Position numbers and translations under genes: made by a program. The notes beneath the pieces were generated by a model. That model saw only the letters and a program-made list of their open reading frames with translations, searched no databases and was not told the DNA's origin. Source: Tritrichomonas foetus (taxonomy: Eukaryota; Parabasalia; Tritrichomonadida; Tritrichomonadidae). From it: 34,243 nucleotides of DNA. This document shows, in pieces, positions 1 through 10,200 of the stretch (position 1 is the stretch's first letter; each line of letters opens with the position of its first letter). Where the stretch lies: positions 1 to 34,243 of the forward strand of contig MLAK01001448.1 of NCBI GenBank assembly GCA_001839685.1. Reading direction: 5' to 3'.

Positions 1-1
1 G

Positions 2-40
2 TATGTCATTAGTATATGTCATTAGTGTATGTCATTAGTG
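2..40. repeat. 13-bp tandem repeat, three units
   Basis: Three consecutive 13-nt units of the form TATGTCATTAGTG (the first ends in A) lie at 2-14, 15-27 and 28-40. They run into a G/T/A-rich stretch of GTGGTAGTGATG-like words up to about 73. The array may begin before the window. It is a simple low-copy microsatellite-like repeat with no visible function. Confidence 0.8.
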
Positions 41-76
41 AGAGTGGTAGTGATGATGGTAGTGTGAGTGGTAGGA

Positions 77-133
77 CAAAGGTTTATGGGATGGTCCCCA
101 CAAACCTTTGGGGGGACCACGATGTAAACCTTT
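77..133. other. GC-richer hairpin with competing stems
   Basis: TGGTCCCC (92-99) pairs perfectly with GGGGACCA (112-119) around a 12-nt loop. A second, mutually exclusive stem is CAAAGGTTT (77-85) with AAACCTTTG (102-110), and AAACCTTT recurs at 126-133. The G/C content is unlike the surrounding AT-rich spacer. It could be the end of a repeat element, the 3' region of an upstream transcript or a structured RNA. I cannot tell which. Confidence 0.55.
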
Positions 134-273
134 CATATAGGAGGCCACCAGACTCTTGAGTAATTACGAAAGCTTTTGTAAAATAGTTATTAATGATGTG
201 ACCACATACACTCATAAATATTTTATATGGTTTATACCAATAATAAAGCGTTAAAACTTCTTAAAAAGTTGAT

Positions 274-280
274 TCACACA
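274..280 (+). promoter_or_regulatory. Initiator (Inr)-like element of the gene at 286
   Basis: TCACACA fits the trichomonad initiator pattern TCA+1-Py-A/T. Its A (276) would give a 10-nt leader before the ATG at 286. The short leader is typical of trichomonads and supports this ATG as the start. Confidence 0.55.
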
Positions 281-285
281 ATTTA

Positions 286-1206
286 ATGCATACCCCCAAG
301 CAATCCAAAACAAAGGTTTGTAATGACGTTGAAGGAGAATTCTGTTCACGTTTTCTCTCACTCTTTACTTCTTTATACGATGTTCCTTCTGCAGATCCAA
401 TTTTAACATTTCCGCCAGTTCCAGCAACACGAGTTGAAGAAGATACAGCGTCCAAAAAGAAAAAGCTCAGCGCGCAGCAACCTTTTAATGCGATCGTTTG
501 GGACAACCGCGTCAAAAAAGCTACAGACAATTATTTGATTGCCCAACAGCAGGCAAACGATAAAATTTCCGAAGCCGTTTTAGAACAAATAGACTTACTC
601 GACTGTCAAAAACCAGACCTCGCCAACGTTTTCCTCCCTGAGGAGGCCGCCAGGCCAGAAGTGCCAAAATACCTCCAAAACTTCGAAAGGGACAGGCAAA
701 ACGTCATAAATGAAATTAGAAACAGACCAAAGCCAAAACCAGTCAACGTTTCCGAAGCAGAAAGGCAATTCTCTATCAGGCTGAAGAAGCAACAACAGAG
801 AAGCAAAGAAAGGAAAATGAAGCTTCAAGAAAAACACAGAAGGGAACAAAAAGAACACAAAGAATTCGTTAAATCGCTTCCTCGACCAGCCGAAAAAATT
901 GAAGACAATTATTCATCAATGACAAAAACTGCAATCGCCACACAGAAAAAGTCAGCAAAGGAAAATTATCAAAAAAGAGTCGAAGAAGGATTGAAGACCC
1001 TTCAAATGAACAAAGAAAGAAAAGCCAAAATGCTACAGAGCCAAAAAAATCATGAGAATTTATATGATGATTATGACAATGATAAAGAATACGATAATGA
1101 AAACGAACAAAATCTGGATGACGATTATCAAGATAATCAAAATAATCAAAATCAAGGGCATGGATTAGTCCAAAGCGCAAAATATTATGACGATGATGAT
1201 GAGTAA
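286..1206 (+). CDS. Hypothetical charged coiled-coil protein with acidic C-terminus
   Basis: This 306-residue protein belongs to no family I recognise. Residues 1-55 are mixed and proline-containing, and a KKKK patch lies at 57-60. Residues about 155-255 are very rich in Lys, Glu, Gln and Arg and should form long charged helices. Residues about 260-306 are dominated by Asp, Asn, Glu and Gln and end in a DDDDE acidic tail. There is no signal peptide or membrane segment, so a cytosolic, cytoskeletal or nuclear location is inferred. The ATG at 286 is chosen because an initiator-like TCACACA lies just upstream. The stop reads TAAAAAA and so overlaps a TAAA polyadenylation-type signal. The composition resembles axonemal or centrosomal coiled-coil proteins, but that is only a guess. 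The reading frame itself is convincing. Confidence 0.8.
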   Translation: MHTPKQSKTKVCNDVEGEFCSRFLSLFTSLYDVPSADPILTFPPVPATRVEEDTASKKKKLSAQQPFNAIVWDNRVKKATDNYLIAQQQANDKISEAVLEQIDLLDCQKPDLANVFLPEEAARPEVPKYLQNFERDRQNVINEIRNRPKPKPVNVSEAERQFSIRLKKQQQRSKERKMKLQEKHRREQKEHKEFVKSLPRPAEKIEDNYSSMTKTAIATQKKSAKENYQKRVEEGLKTLQMNKERKAKMLQSQKNHENLYDDYDNDKEYDNENEQNLDDDYQDNQNNQNQGHGLVQSAKYYDDDDE

Positions 1207-1280
1207 AAAATTGAACAGTAGTAAACAAAATCTATTTATCGGAATTTACATCTGATTTTTTTCTTTTTATTTTTTATATT
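1207..1280. other. AT-rich 3' spacer
   Basis: Very AT-rich DNA (about 19% GC by hand count over 1201-1280) follows the stop codon and ends in T-rich runs just before the GC-rich island. No gene is visible. Confidence 0.6.
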
Positions 1281-1420
1281 TGCGCAAGTGTGCCTTCGAC
1301 TCTTTTGGACCATTGGAGCCACCAGTTTGGAGGAGGTACTGGCGCGTGATTTCAGCTCTGGTTCGTTGTGTTCCCTATCCGTGCTTCCTTCAAATCGAAG
1401 TGACCCAAACAACGAATATC
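1281..1420. other. Unexplained GC-rich island in an intergenic region
   Basis: By hand count this 140-nt stretch is about 51% GC, against about 19-24% in the 80 nt on each side. CTTCGA (1294-1299) can pair with TCGAAG (1395-1400) as a closing stem. Inside it, CCAGT (1322-1326) can pair with ACTGG (1338-1342). A 63-codon minus-strand frame with ATG at 1427 and stop at 1236 crosses it, and TCAATCC lies upstream of that ATG. The plus-strand frames over the island have no ATG. It could be a structured non-coding RNA, a small basic protein gene on the minus strand, or an inserted foreign or repeat fragment. The sequence does not decide between these. Confidence 0.4.
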
Positions 1421-2065
1421 TCTTCATATTTCAAAGGATTGACTCATTAATACTTTTGACATTTATTTGACAGTATTTTTTCGAAAAGTAAATCTCTAAA
1501 AATCGAATTCCAACCTTTTTTTTTGAGAGTGAAATATCTAGAGGTATCATCTATCGTAAAATTACATTTGTTTAAAAATGCTTTAACGAAATCCTTATTC
1601 TGTGAGAATTTTTAAAGATGGATATGGAAATAGACAATTTTTAATATATGATTAATTTTATTTGAGTATTTTATTCCTTCTTGAAAATTAACCTTAAAGA
1701 CATCATCTATTTTTCACCCTCTCTTAAACATTCCCAAATAATTATAATAAATCTAGAAACAATTTTATTATTGGTGTTCCTTACAAGTTGATTATTCAGC
1801 AATTTTAATTTTTTCATATGATAAATCGTCACATGTAAACTATCTGTTTGGAATCGTGAAGTAAGTGTACTTACTTTAGAAATCACTTCAATATCAGAAT
1901 TTAATCGTATTTTATCAATTTTTCTATGAAAATCTGCAGATTACATTGTAACTGCAGTTAGAATTAATTCTGGGCAATTTACCTCCACATTCAAAAAGAG
2001 AAATCAAATCCTTTGAAAAATTTATATAACCTCATTGAATTATTTGAGATAGAGTTTAGAGACTT
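1421..2065. other. Intergenic AT-rich spacer
   Basis: About 640 nt of AT-rich DNA lead up to the transporter gene. A short T-run occurs at about 1477-1482. I see no open frame of coding character, no tRNA and no clear repeat. Confidence 0.6.
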
Positions 2066-2080
2066 TCACAGATTCATTTA
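2066..2080 (+). promoter_or_regulatory. Initiator-like elements of the transporter gene
   Basis: Two initiator-like words lie directly before the ATG at 2084: TCACA (2066-2070) and TCATTTA (2074-2080). The second fits best and would give an 8-nt leader from its A at 2076. Confidence 0.6.
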
Positions 2081-2083
2081 ATA

Positions 2084-3256
2084 ATGGTGCGCCCCACCTT
2101 AATCGTGATTCCATCGATGCTCATCATGGGCACATGTTACTCAATTACACAAAAAGTGCTATTACAACAAACGTCAACTGGATATAATGATGTCCAACAT
2201 AAGTTCGATAAACCTTTCACTCAAACGCTCCTCATGATTACCGCGATGATGCTTGTCTTAATTGTGCACAAATATTGGGACACAACCGGTAAAGGACCCC
2301 ATCCACCAACGCCATGGAAAACAAGGTTTATTTTGGCCATTCCATCATCATGCGATATGATTACAACAACCTTAAATATTTTTGGTTTAATTTATATTAA
2401 CGTTTCTATCTACCAAATGCTGAGGAGTGCTTATATTATATTTACATCAATTTTATCCATCATTTTCTTAAAGAGACACATTCATGGTTATGAATGGTTT
2501 GGAATTTCGATGGTTGTTGCAGCACTAATTCTCGTTGGATATGCAGGCATCTATATTCCACCAATTGATGGATCATCCACACCAGAAGAAGATCATCCAG
2601 TTAGCCAAAAAATCTTAGGTGCTCTACTTGTTATTGCCGCACAAGTTTTCCATGCTTCTCAAGTTGTTCTTGAAGAATATTTATTAAACGTGAAATTTCA
2701 GGGAACTTTGGGTGCACTTGAAGTTACTGGAAATGAAGGAATAATGGGTTTCTTTATTTTGATTCTCATTGGATTCCCATTTGCATTCCTTTGCCCAGGA
2801 AATGATCCATCTCCAATGACGAAAGGTTCACTCGAGAATATTTGGGATACAATGCTTATGGTTTATCATAATCCAGTCCTTGTTGGTATTTTCGTGATTT
2901 ATATCATCTTTGCAGGCACCTACAATGTTAGTGCAATGCTTGTTCTGGCTTTTACTTCATCAATGAATGAAGCAATTACAGATGCTGTTAGAACTCTCCT
3001 TGTTTGGGTATGCATGCTAATTTCTGGTGCAATCGGACTTCCATTTGGCGAGCCGTGGAATAGATACTCCTGGATGGAACTCGGAGGATTCATTTTGCTT
3101 GTAACAGGAAACTTCATCTATAATGGTCATCTTAAGATACCATTCTTTAAATATACTGGCCAGAATTCTTCACAATTTCACAACCCAGGAGAGACGAAAG
3201 AAGAAGATGCAACTGTTAATATTTCTTTGATTCAAGATCCAAAGGATTATACATAA
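2084..3256 (+). CDS. SLC35F6-like drug/metabolite transporter family protein
   Basis: This 390-residue polytopic membrane protein has about ten hydrophobic segments, starting with residues 5-20 and 46-62 and ending with 332-347, and a hydrophilic C-terminal tail (about 355-390). It is recognised as the SLC35F6 (C2orf18-like) branch of the EamA/nucleotide-sugar transporter superfamily. Supporting segments are a CDM-TTTLN-like stretch followed by QMLRSAYIIFTSILS (residues 90-126) and the AQVFHASQVVLEEYL segment (186-200) followed by an ALEV-GNEG stretch. Length matches the family (about 370-400). Human SLC35F6 is reported in lysosomes and mitochondria. Location and substrate here are unknown. 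The start is fixed by an initiator-like TCATTTA 8 nt upstream. An AATAAA lies about 35 nt after the stop. The family call is firm and the substrate is open. Confidence 0.88.
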   Translation: MVRPTLIVIPSMLIMGTCYSITQKVLLQQTSTGYNDVQHKFDKPFTQTLLMITAMMLVLIVHKYWDTTGKGPHPPTPWKTRFILAIPSSCDMITTTLNIFGLIYINVSIYQMLRSAYIIFTSILSIIFLKRHIHGYEWFGISMVVAALILVGYAGIYIPPIDGSSTPEEDHPVSQKILGALLVIAAQVFHASQVVLEEYLLNVKFQGTLGALEVTGNEGIMGFFILILIGFPFAFLCPGNDPSPMTKGSLENIWDTMLMVYHNPVLVGIFVIYIIFAGTYNVSAMLVLAFTSSMNEAITDAVRTLLVWVCMLISGAIGLPFGEPWNRYSWMELGGFILLVTGNFIYNGHLKIPFFKYTGQNSSQFHNPGETKEEDATVNISLIQDPKDYT

Positions 3257-3588
3257 TTAGTTTTGATATTTTAGAAATTTTATTTTTAATAAATATTGAG
3301 AATTTTTCAGCTTTTTTTTTTGAAACATTTCGATTTTTTTCGAATGTGAAGCTTTTAATGTAGAACGTATGAAACTGAGCATATTTTAATATATGCATTA
3401 GTAAATGTATTATATTAAAGAACAACCACAATAATATACTTTATTCTGGAAATGATCAAGATATTCAGTGATAAAAATGAGACCAATTGAATACTATAAT
3501 AATTCAAAAAGTGGATTTTCGGTATTACTCTCATATCTTTTTATTTATTCAACAAATTTCTCTAAAAATGTGAATAATTAAAGGATAA
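3257..3588. other. Intergenic spacer after the transporter gene
   Basis: AT-rich DNA with an AATAAA shortly after the stop and a T-run around 3310-3321. No gene or repeat is seen. Confidence 0.55.
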
Positions 3589-3774
3589 CATTTACTAATT
3601 CTAAAATCTGAAAATTGGGAAAAGATTTATGATAATGATAATAATTCCGTGAAATTGTCTGTTTTTCTATATCTTCTGCATAATGAACCAATATTTGTGC
3701 CAANAGATGAACAGGAAGTACCTGTTTATCTATTAATTCATGAATTACTCGGGCTTTGGTACATATTTCTTTGA
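3589..3774 (+). pseudogene. Coding-like relic without a start codon
   Basis: One plus-strand frame is open for about 61 codons, from after a TAA at 3586 to a TGA at 3772. It reads like protein, with a segment SENWEKIYDNDNNSVKLSVF followed by YLLHNEP and YLLIHELLG. It has no ATG and no initiator motif. One ambiguous base (n at 3704) falls inside it and another (n at 3776) just after, so a true frameshift cannot be excluded. It is probably a decayed gene fragment. I do not recognise the family. Confidence 0.3.
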
Positions 3775-4240
3775 GNGTTCATATTTATCAAAAAAAAGTG
3801 ATTTATCGTATCATAGAAAATATTTTACGTCATTCAAATAGGCAAAAGTAAGAAAGGCAATTTTCTTAAAATCTGTAGAAAATTTTAGCGAAAAAATTCT
3901 TGACTGTATTTGCTTCACATTGTAAAACAAAATAAATGCAAAAGCTAAGCAAAATAAGACAAATGGGTAGTTTCATATTTTTTTTAATGTGAGAAAGTAA
4001 CGAGAATGTTATGATGATTTATTAATATCATAATGCTTTCTATGACTAAGATGAGAGAATAGTAGAAAGAGTGTTGCTTTGATTAATAACAATCAATCTG
4101 CGCTACTGAGTGAGATTGAGAAGTTCAAGACAAAAATAGTTTACAAAATTTTGAATTAAATCGCCATGATGGTCAATTTATACAAAAATTTATGTACGAT
4201 AGAATAATGTTTCAATTGAATTTCGCGTGAAAAAAATAAG
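3775..4240. other. Intergenic spacer before the BEACH gene
   Basis: AT-rich, with no open frame of coding character. It starts beside an ambiguous base (n at 3776), which marks uncertain sequence. Nothing else is seen. Confidence 0.55.
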
Positions 4241-4247
4241 TCATTTG
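4241..4247 (+). promoter_or_regulatory. Initiator-like element of the BEACH gene
   Basis: TCATTTG matches the trichomonad initiator. Its A at 4243 would place transcription start 13 nt before the ATG at 4256. Confidence 0.65.
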
Positions 4248-4255
4248 GAATTGCA

Positions 4256-7200
4256 ATGAATTTATCACGGTATATATCGTTTTATGAAGAAGTTACAATC
4301 GTCCTAAGCGAATCCGATATTGACGATATTTTGGCAATTCATTCTCTTCCAGTTTCGATCGAATCCGAACATCTGGTTTTTGATCGCGCGCTTGTCAAAC
4401 AATTCACTCTCACTCTCCCGAAATCAGACCAACCGAGGGCCCTTTCCCTTCTTTTGGATTTTTCAACAGTCATCGATACAGATTCGACAAAATGTGAATT
4501 TTCTGTCTGTTTAAGACAGCTCGTCGCAATTGGATATTTTATGCCACAGCTTTTGAGACGAAATCAAATGAAGTTTTTAGATTCCGTCAAAATCATTTTG
4601 GAAAGAATATCTCACGAATATCCAACAAAGAAACATTTCGCTCATCAATATTCTGCCGCTATCGCTTTTGTTCTTTCTCCACTCGCCAAACGAATGACCG
4701 ACGTTGATATTTCTAATCCATTATATTCAACATATCAAGATATCATTGAACTTCTGTTAAATTTGTATACTAATGATGGATTTTTGACACCAAAAGGAAT
4801 GCCAAGAATTGTTCCCTTCTTTTTCAACTCGTTGGATTCATTCAGTAGTGAAAATCAAGAACCTTTCACAGACACTCAAAATCAAATATTAAATAATCTT
4901 TTAATTCTTTTGAACAAGTTTATTGAAAAGTTTCAGAACATTGTTGTTAATTTCTCATATGTTGTTCGCACAATTTTCAAGATCATTTCAAATAAACAGC
5001 TTCTGTTGGAACAACGAGAAAGTTTACTCACCTTGTTAATATCCATTCTGAACACTGATCATGATGTTGCAGAAATCGTTTATAATGAAGAAAATATGGA
5101 AAAAATGGGCAAATTTGTCGCCAATACAATAAAACTTATTAAACTTCCAGTTGATGAAGAAAAAATAAACCAAATTTTTGTTCATAATTTCAACAAAGAA
5201 AATATATTAACTGGAAAATATGAAAAAATTTGTCATGCTATTGAAAGAACTTTTGAAAAAGATATTCCAATTACGCCAATTAACCAAAGAACTCGAACAC
5301 CAAATGAAAAAGTGCATTTGGTAGTTCCTGATTTAGTTGGAAATAATATGAAAATGAGTCAGTTTATCTCACAATTAATGCAACTTAGTTATGATGAATC
5401 TCATACATTTAGAAATGAATTTCATAAGTATTTAATTCGTGGTATTTGTTCTGATCAAGAATTAAATGATTTTCCAATATTTACTTATTTTTTAATTACA
5501 TGGGTTTACAAATTCATGGAAAATTCAACAGCACAAATTATGAAAACTTTCCATGAAGAAAAGTTGTATATCAATTTGTATAAGGGCGCATTTTTCCAAT
5601 TAAATGATGAAAGTCTTCAAGATTTCATTCTGAAAGTTATTCTCTTACTCACTGAGAAATACCATGTTGATGAACCATACTTTTTAAGTGATTTATTAAT
5701 ATTTGTATGCGATTGTTTGAAAATGTTAAATATTAATCAAAAAATATTGGACTGTCTTATAAAATGCGCAATTAAAACACCATCAACTTTTGTAAATGCT
5801 TGTAAAATTTCTCAAATTGCACCAAATTTGTCTCACATACTTCATGAATTACTCGCATTGAATATTTCTGATAAAAATGAACAACTTTCATCAACAAGAA
5901 AAACTATTATATTATTTATCGACAAATTGGATTATTTACCAATCATTTTCCAATACTTTTTTGATAATATTGAATATGTAAATGCAATTTTAACTCATTT
6001 TTATGATGATTCAACTTTAGAATTTGCTGCAACACAAATGTTGCTATTCTTTGAACAATTTACAGCCAAATCTGATGTTTTTGTTAGTGTCATTAAATTC
6101 TTTTCGAATTTTGAAATGACTAAGCCAACACTTCTTAAACTTTTGGATTGCTGTTCGCACGGGTTTGAAGCCAATCCATATGAAATTGCAAACTTATTTG
6201 ATAATACAAGTATTTTAGATATTCTCGTAGAATCAGCAGTTAAGTTGGACTGTGAAGTGGCTCTTTCAATTCTTTTATCAATCTTCCAGAAGATGACTGA
6301 TCAACGTTTTCAATTTTCCTTTAAATTTGATATCTTTCTGAAAATTGAACATTTAATTGATGAACAATTTGATCCTTCTTCTCTTTGGCAAATTGTTTTT
6401 AATGATGATAAAGGAATGACAGAACCAAGGAAAATAAAGAATTCATCTCCAATTTCGTTGCTTTTCGCAATTTCGATCAAAAGGAAAGAAATTATTAAAT
6501 TTATTGATTTTATTTCCGAATGTATCAAAAATGATAATTATATTATGTATGATTTGGCAAGTTCTGAATTACCTGCACGCCTTATTAAGTTCATTTCCGA
6601 ATTTCGAACCAAAAATTGTGAGAATGAAGAATTCAATAAAGTTTTAGAATTTTTCTTAAAAATTTCTTTGGCTTCTCTCAAAAGCAGTGATTTATGCTCA
6701 TTCTTTAGACTTTGTACTTCTCTTCCAGGACATAAAAGACCATTTTTCACACTCAAAATCATTAATATGATTAAAAGTGTTTTAGACGTGAGAAGAAAAG
6801 CACCTGTTACTTTCTTTGACTTGAGTGGGGATAAAACTCACATTCAACTTCCAGATATACCTATTGATTTGATCAACAAGGGTTTCACATTTTACCTTGA
6901 TATTAAATTTTTACGAGCTAATTTTACTGGAACTATTTTCGAATTTAGCTCAAACTCATGTATCATTTCTGTATCATGGGAAAATGATACATTTTCATTT
7001 TTAATTAAGAAAGGAAGACAAAGTATGACACATCAATGGAAAGTTAACATGATTTGTAATAGATTTATTCCACTAGCTTTTAATTGGCTTCCAAAGAAAT
7101 TAGAATTTTATGCATTCAATCAGAAAACAATTTTCCCGCATAAAGAAATTGTATATTCTGAGCCTTTCTCACACTTCCAAGCAATGAAAAATGTTCCTTG

Positions 7201-10200
7201 CCAAATTTATCGAATTTTTGTATCCAAAAGGTTCTTTACCAACCAAGAAGTGGCTCTATTGTCACAACTTCCAGCATGCCCAGTTACTTCATTCCATAGT
7301 TCTGAAGCCTATCGTTTCTCAAAGAAATTCACTCGTCTCTTCCATCCATCAATTGCTACCGATTTCCACTTTTTGTTCAATGCTGCAATTTCTTCCAATT
7401 TCTTTGCTGTGAACATTGTTGATGATTCAACTATGAGAATTACAGGAAGAATCATTACAACCGAACCACAACCATTACTTCTTCTTGATACAATTGGTGG
7501 TATTTCACTATTACTGCCATTCTTCGGTCAAATTGAACAACCAATGATTGATGGATATAAATTTGATCCAGAAATACTTCCAACTTTACTTTTACTTTTG
7601 TCTTCAATCTTTGATAATTCCCTTCAACATCAAAGACAATTCCGAACAGGTGAAGGGCCAAAGATTCTTGCATTTTTGCTTAGTTTAATTTCTTTAAAAA
7701 ATTTACAAAGCGAGGCAACAATTAATGCCTTTTGTAAGCTATTTAAATCATCAATGTTTATTCCACTTGCACTTCAGATAATGGACTCGATTGTTTTTAA
7801 TTTCAAATTATGGATCTATCTTCCAGTTGAAACACAATTAAAGATTTATAAAATGTTTCATGATCTTATTATTGATAGAGTAAATCAATTCAAAAAGAGT
7901 TATCAAATAGGTTACAACATTTCTAAGTTTTTAATGTTAACAAGACTATATTTTTGGGACAATATCACCAATAAGAAGATTTGTCTTGCTGATGAACCAA
8001 AAATAAACATTAATGATAATATAGAAGAAGGAAGACGTCCAACAGACTGTTCACCAATTCGAAGCTTTTTCTGGGATATCATCAAGAATATTCAAGAAGT
8101 ACGATATGATGATATTGATTTACTCGTATCATTCTGTTGTGATGCCCTTGATCTTGATTTTGCAAAAGAAGCTTTAACGTTATTCTCTTATTATTTACAA
8201 CAAAAGAATGAAGTAGTAACTTCATATATGAACAAAGAAAACAGCTTTGTCTCATTCTTTAATATGTTTAAAGTTCCAGATCCAATTGTTTTATATAAAG
8301 TTCTTCAAATTTACATTGGAATTGAACCAGCATTCTTGAAACCATTCACTGAAACAGAATGGGATAATGGAATCATCTTAGAAATTGCTGCTAAATCTAT
8401 TAATTTAGATTTCATTAAGTTTTTACAAAAGAAGATGATTAAAACTCGTGCTGATCACCTTTCCGCATATGATACTGCCAATTTAATGATTGAAAACCCA
8501 AGATTTATCCCACTTTATTTAATGGCTCTTCAATCACTTGATGAAAATAATATGATGAAATATTTTGATCTAATTGATGACTTAATGAGAATTGATAATT
8601 ATCTTCTTCAAGGAAACTGGGATTATCCATTCTTACTCCTTATTATGGCCCAAATGCCAAGTGATTACGGTGAAATCAGCCAAATATCACAAAATTGCAT
8701 CGAGCTAGTTACATTCCTTTATACAAAATCAGTTAGAGGAAAGAATCCAAAATCACAATTTTTCGGACTTCAAAATTTTGTCCAATTAATGTCTTATAAA
8801 TCAAAGAAAGACTTTTCATATATAATAAGGAGAATTTACATCGAGTTCTTAAAGAAAGAAAATCCAGACGATAGACCTTATACATTAATTGAGATAAAGA
8901 CATTGATTCAGTTATATCTCCAAATAATTGAATTTCTTATGATTATTCCAAAGTTTGAAGAGACTGGAAATCAAACAAATTATTCATTCCAAGAATTATA
9001 TCGATTAATGGAGAGTGGAATGACACAGGATGATGCATTGAATTATTCATACACTACACGAAGTTCTGATGGTGAATGGAAGGACAAAGAACTTGTTTCT
9101 CTTCTCATTGATTCAATTATGAGTCGATGTATTGAAATCACTACTCTTAAAGATAAAACAACTGGGAAAAATAAAGATTCATTACATCCGATTGAATTAT
9201 TGGGTCTTCTTATTCAATTCGGACTTGGATTTACCAATTGTCGTGATTTTATTGATTTTGCAGAAAAATCACTAAATATATTCCTGACACTTGAGCATAT
9301 AAGAACACCTGTTAAAAAGTCAATCCTTCATATTTTCTTTGGTCTTGTAAAAGCATCTGAAAATGGTTTACAGAAGGGGAACAAAGAAAATTTAGAATCA
9401 CTTTTCAAAATTAGTAAATCTTATTCAGAATATTTACAAAAGGAAGTTAAAGTTACAATTCCACAAACCGATAAAGTTGATGATTTCAGTGTTGATGTAT
9501 TTTCCCCGATCAATGAAGCCCAAACAGCAGCAGAAGTTAAAATTTCAAAATTAACGCGAGCTGAAATTGTGAAGAAAGAAACAGCTATTTTCCAATTGGC
9601 TTATAGCCTTACAAATAAAGTCCAATTAATTAAACCATTGAAACCAGGTGAAATGTCTAAAGAAGTCTTCTTAAGGAACAATCTTGAACAATTTGCACTC
9701 ATGCGTAAAAATGAATCAACTCGATCAATGAAGAAATATAAGAAGCTCTTCAGAAATCTTTCTTCCGAAAATGGACCTTGGCAAACCCCAGAAATTGAAG
9801 TAAATGCACATCGTCGCTTAGATCCAAGATGCTACAATTTCTGCAGATTCTTCATGAAACCCAACTTCAAATTCTCCGATCATAAAGATGCTTCTTTACT
9901 TCGTGATATGAAGAATTACAACGAAGCTCAAGATGCATATCAAAAGGAATTTGCTAAAATGAAACTTTTAGAATTCAAAGGTGATTTAGCCTTAGTCGCT
10001 GCTGATAAGCAAAATCTTAGAGGAGCTAATACTATTACTGATAGTGTTCTTCTGAAATGCGATGCAAGATTTGTAACGATGAAAGTGGTTTATTCAGGAA
10101 AAATAGCTGTAACACAATCAGCTATTTTCTTCGATTGTGCTGAAAAATTCGTTCAAATTCAATTAGAATCAATTACTAAAGTATTTTTAAGAAGATATCT

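Noticed and set aside
261..1228. Several minus-strand open frames opposite the first gene
   Set aside because: They overlap the convincing plus-strand coiled-coil gene and have the low-complexity composition of antisense shadows.
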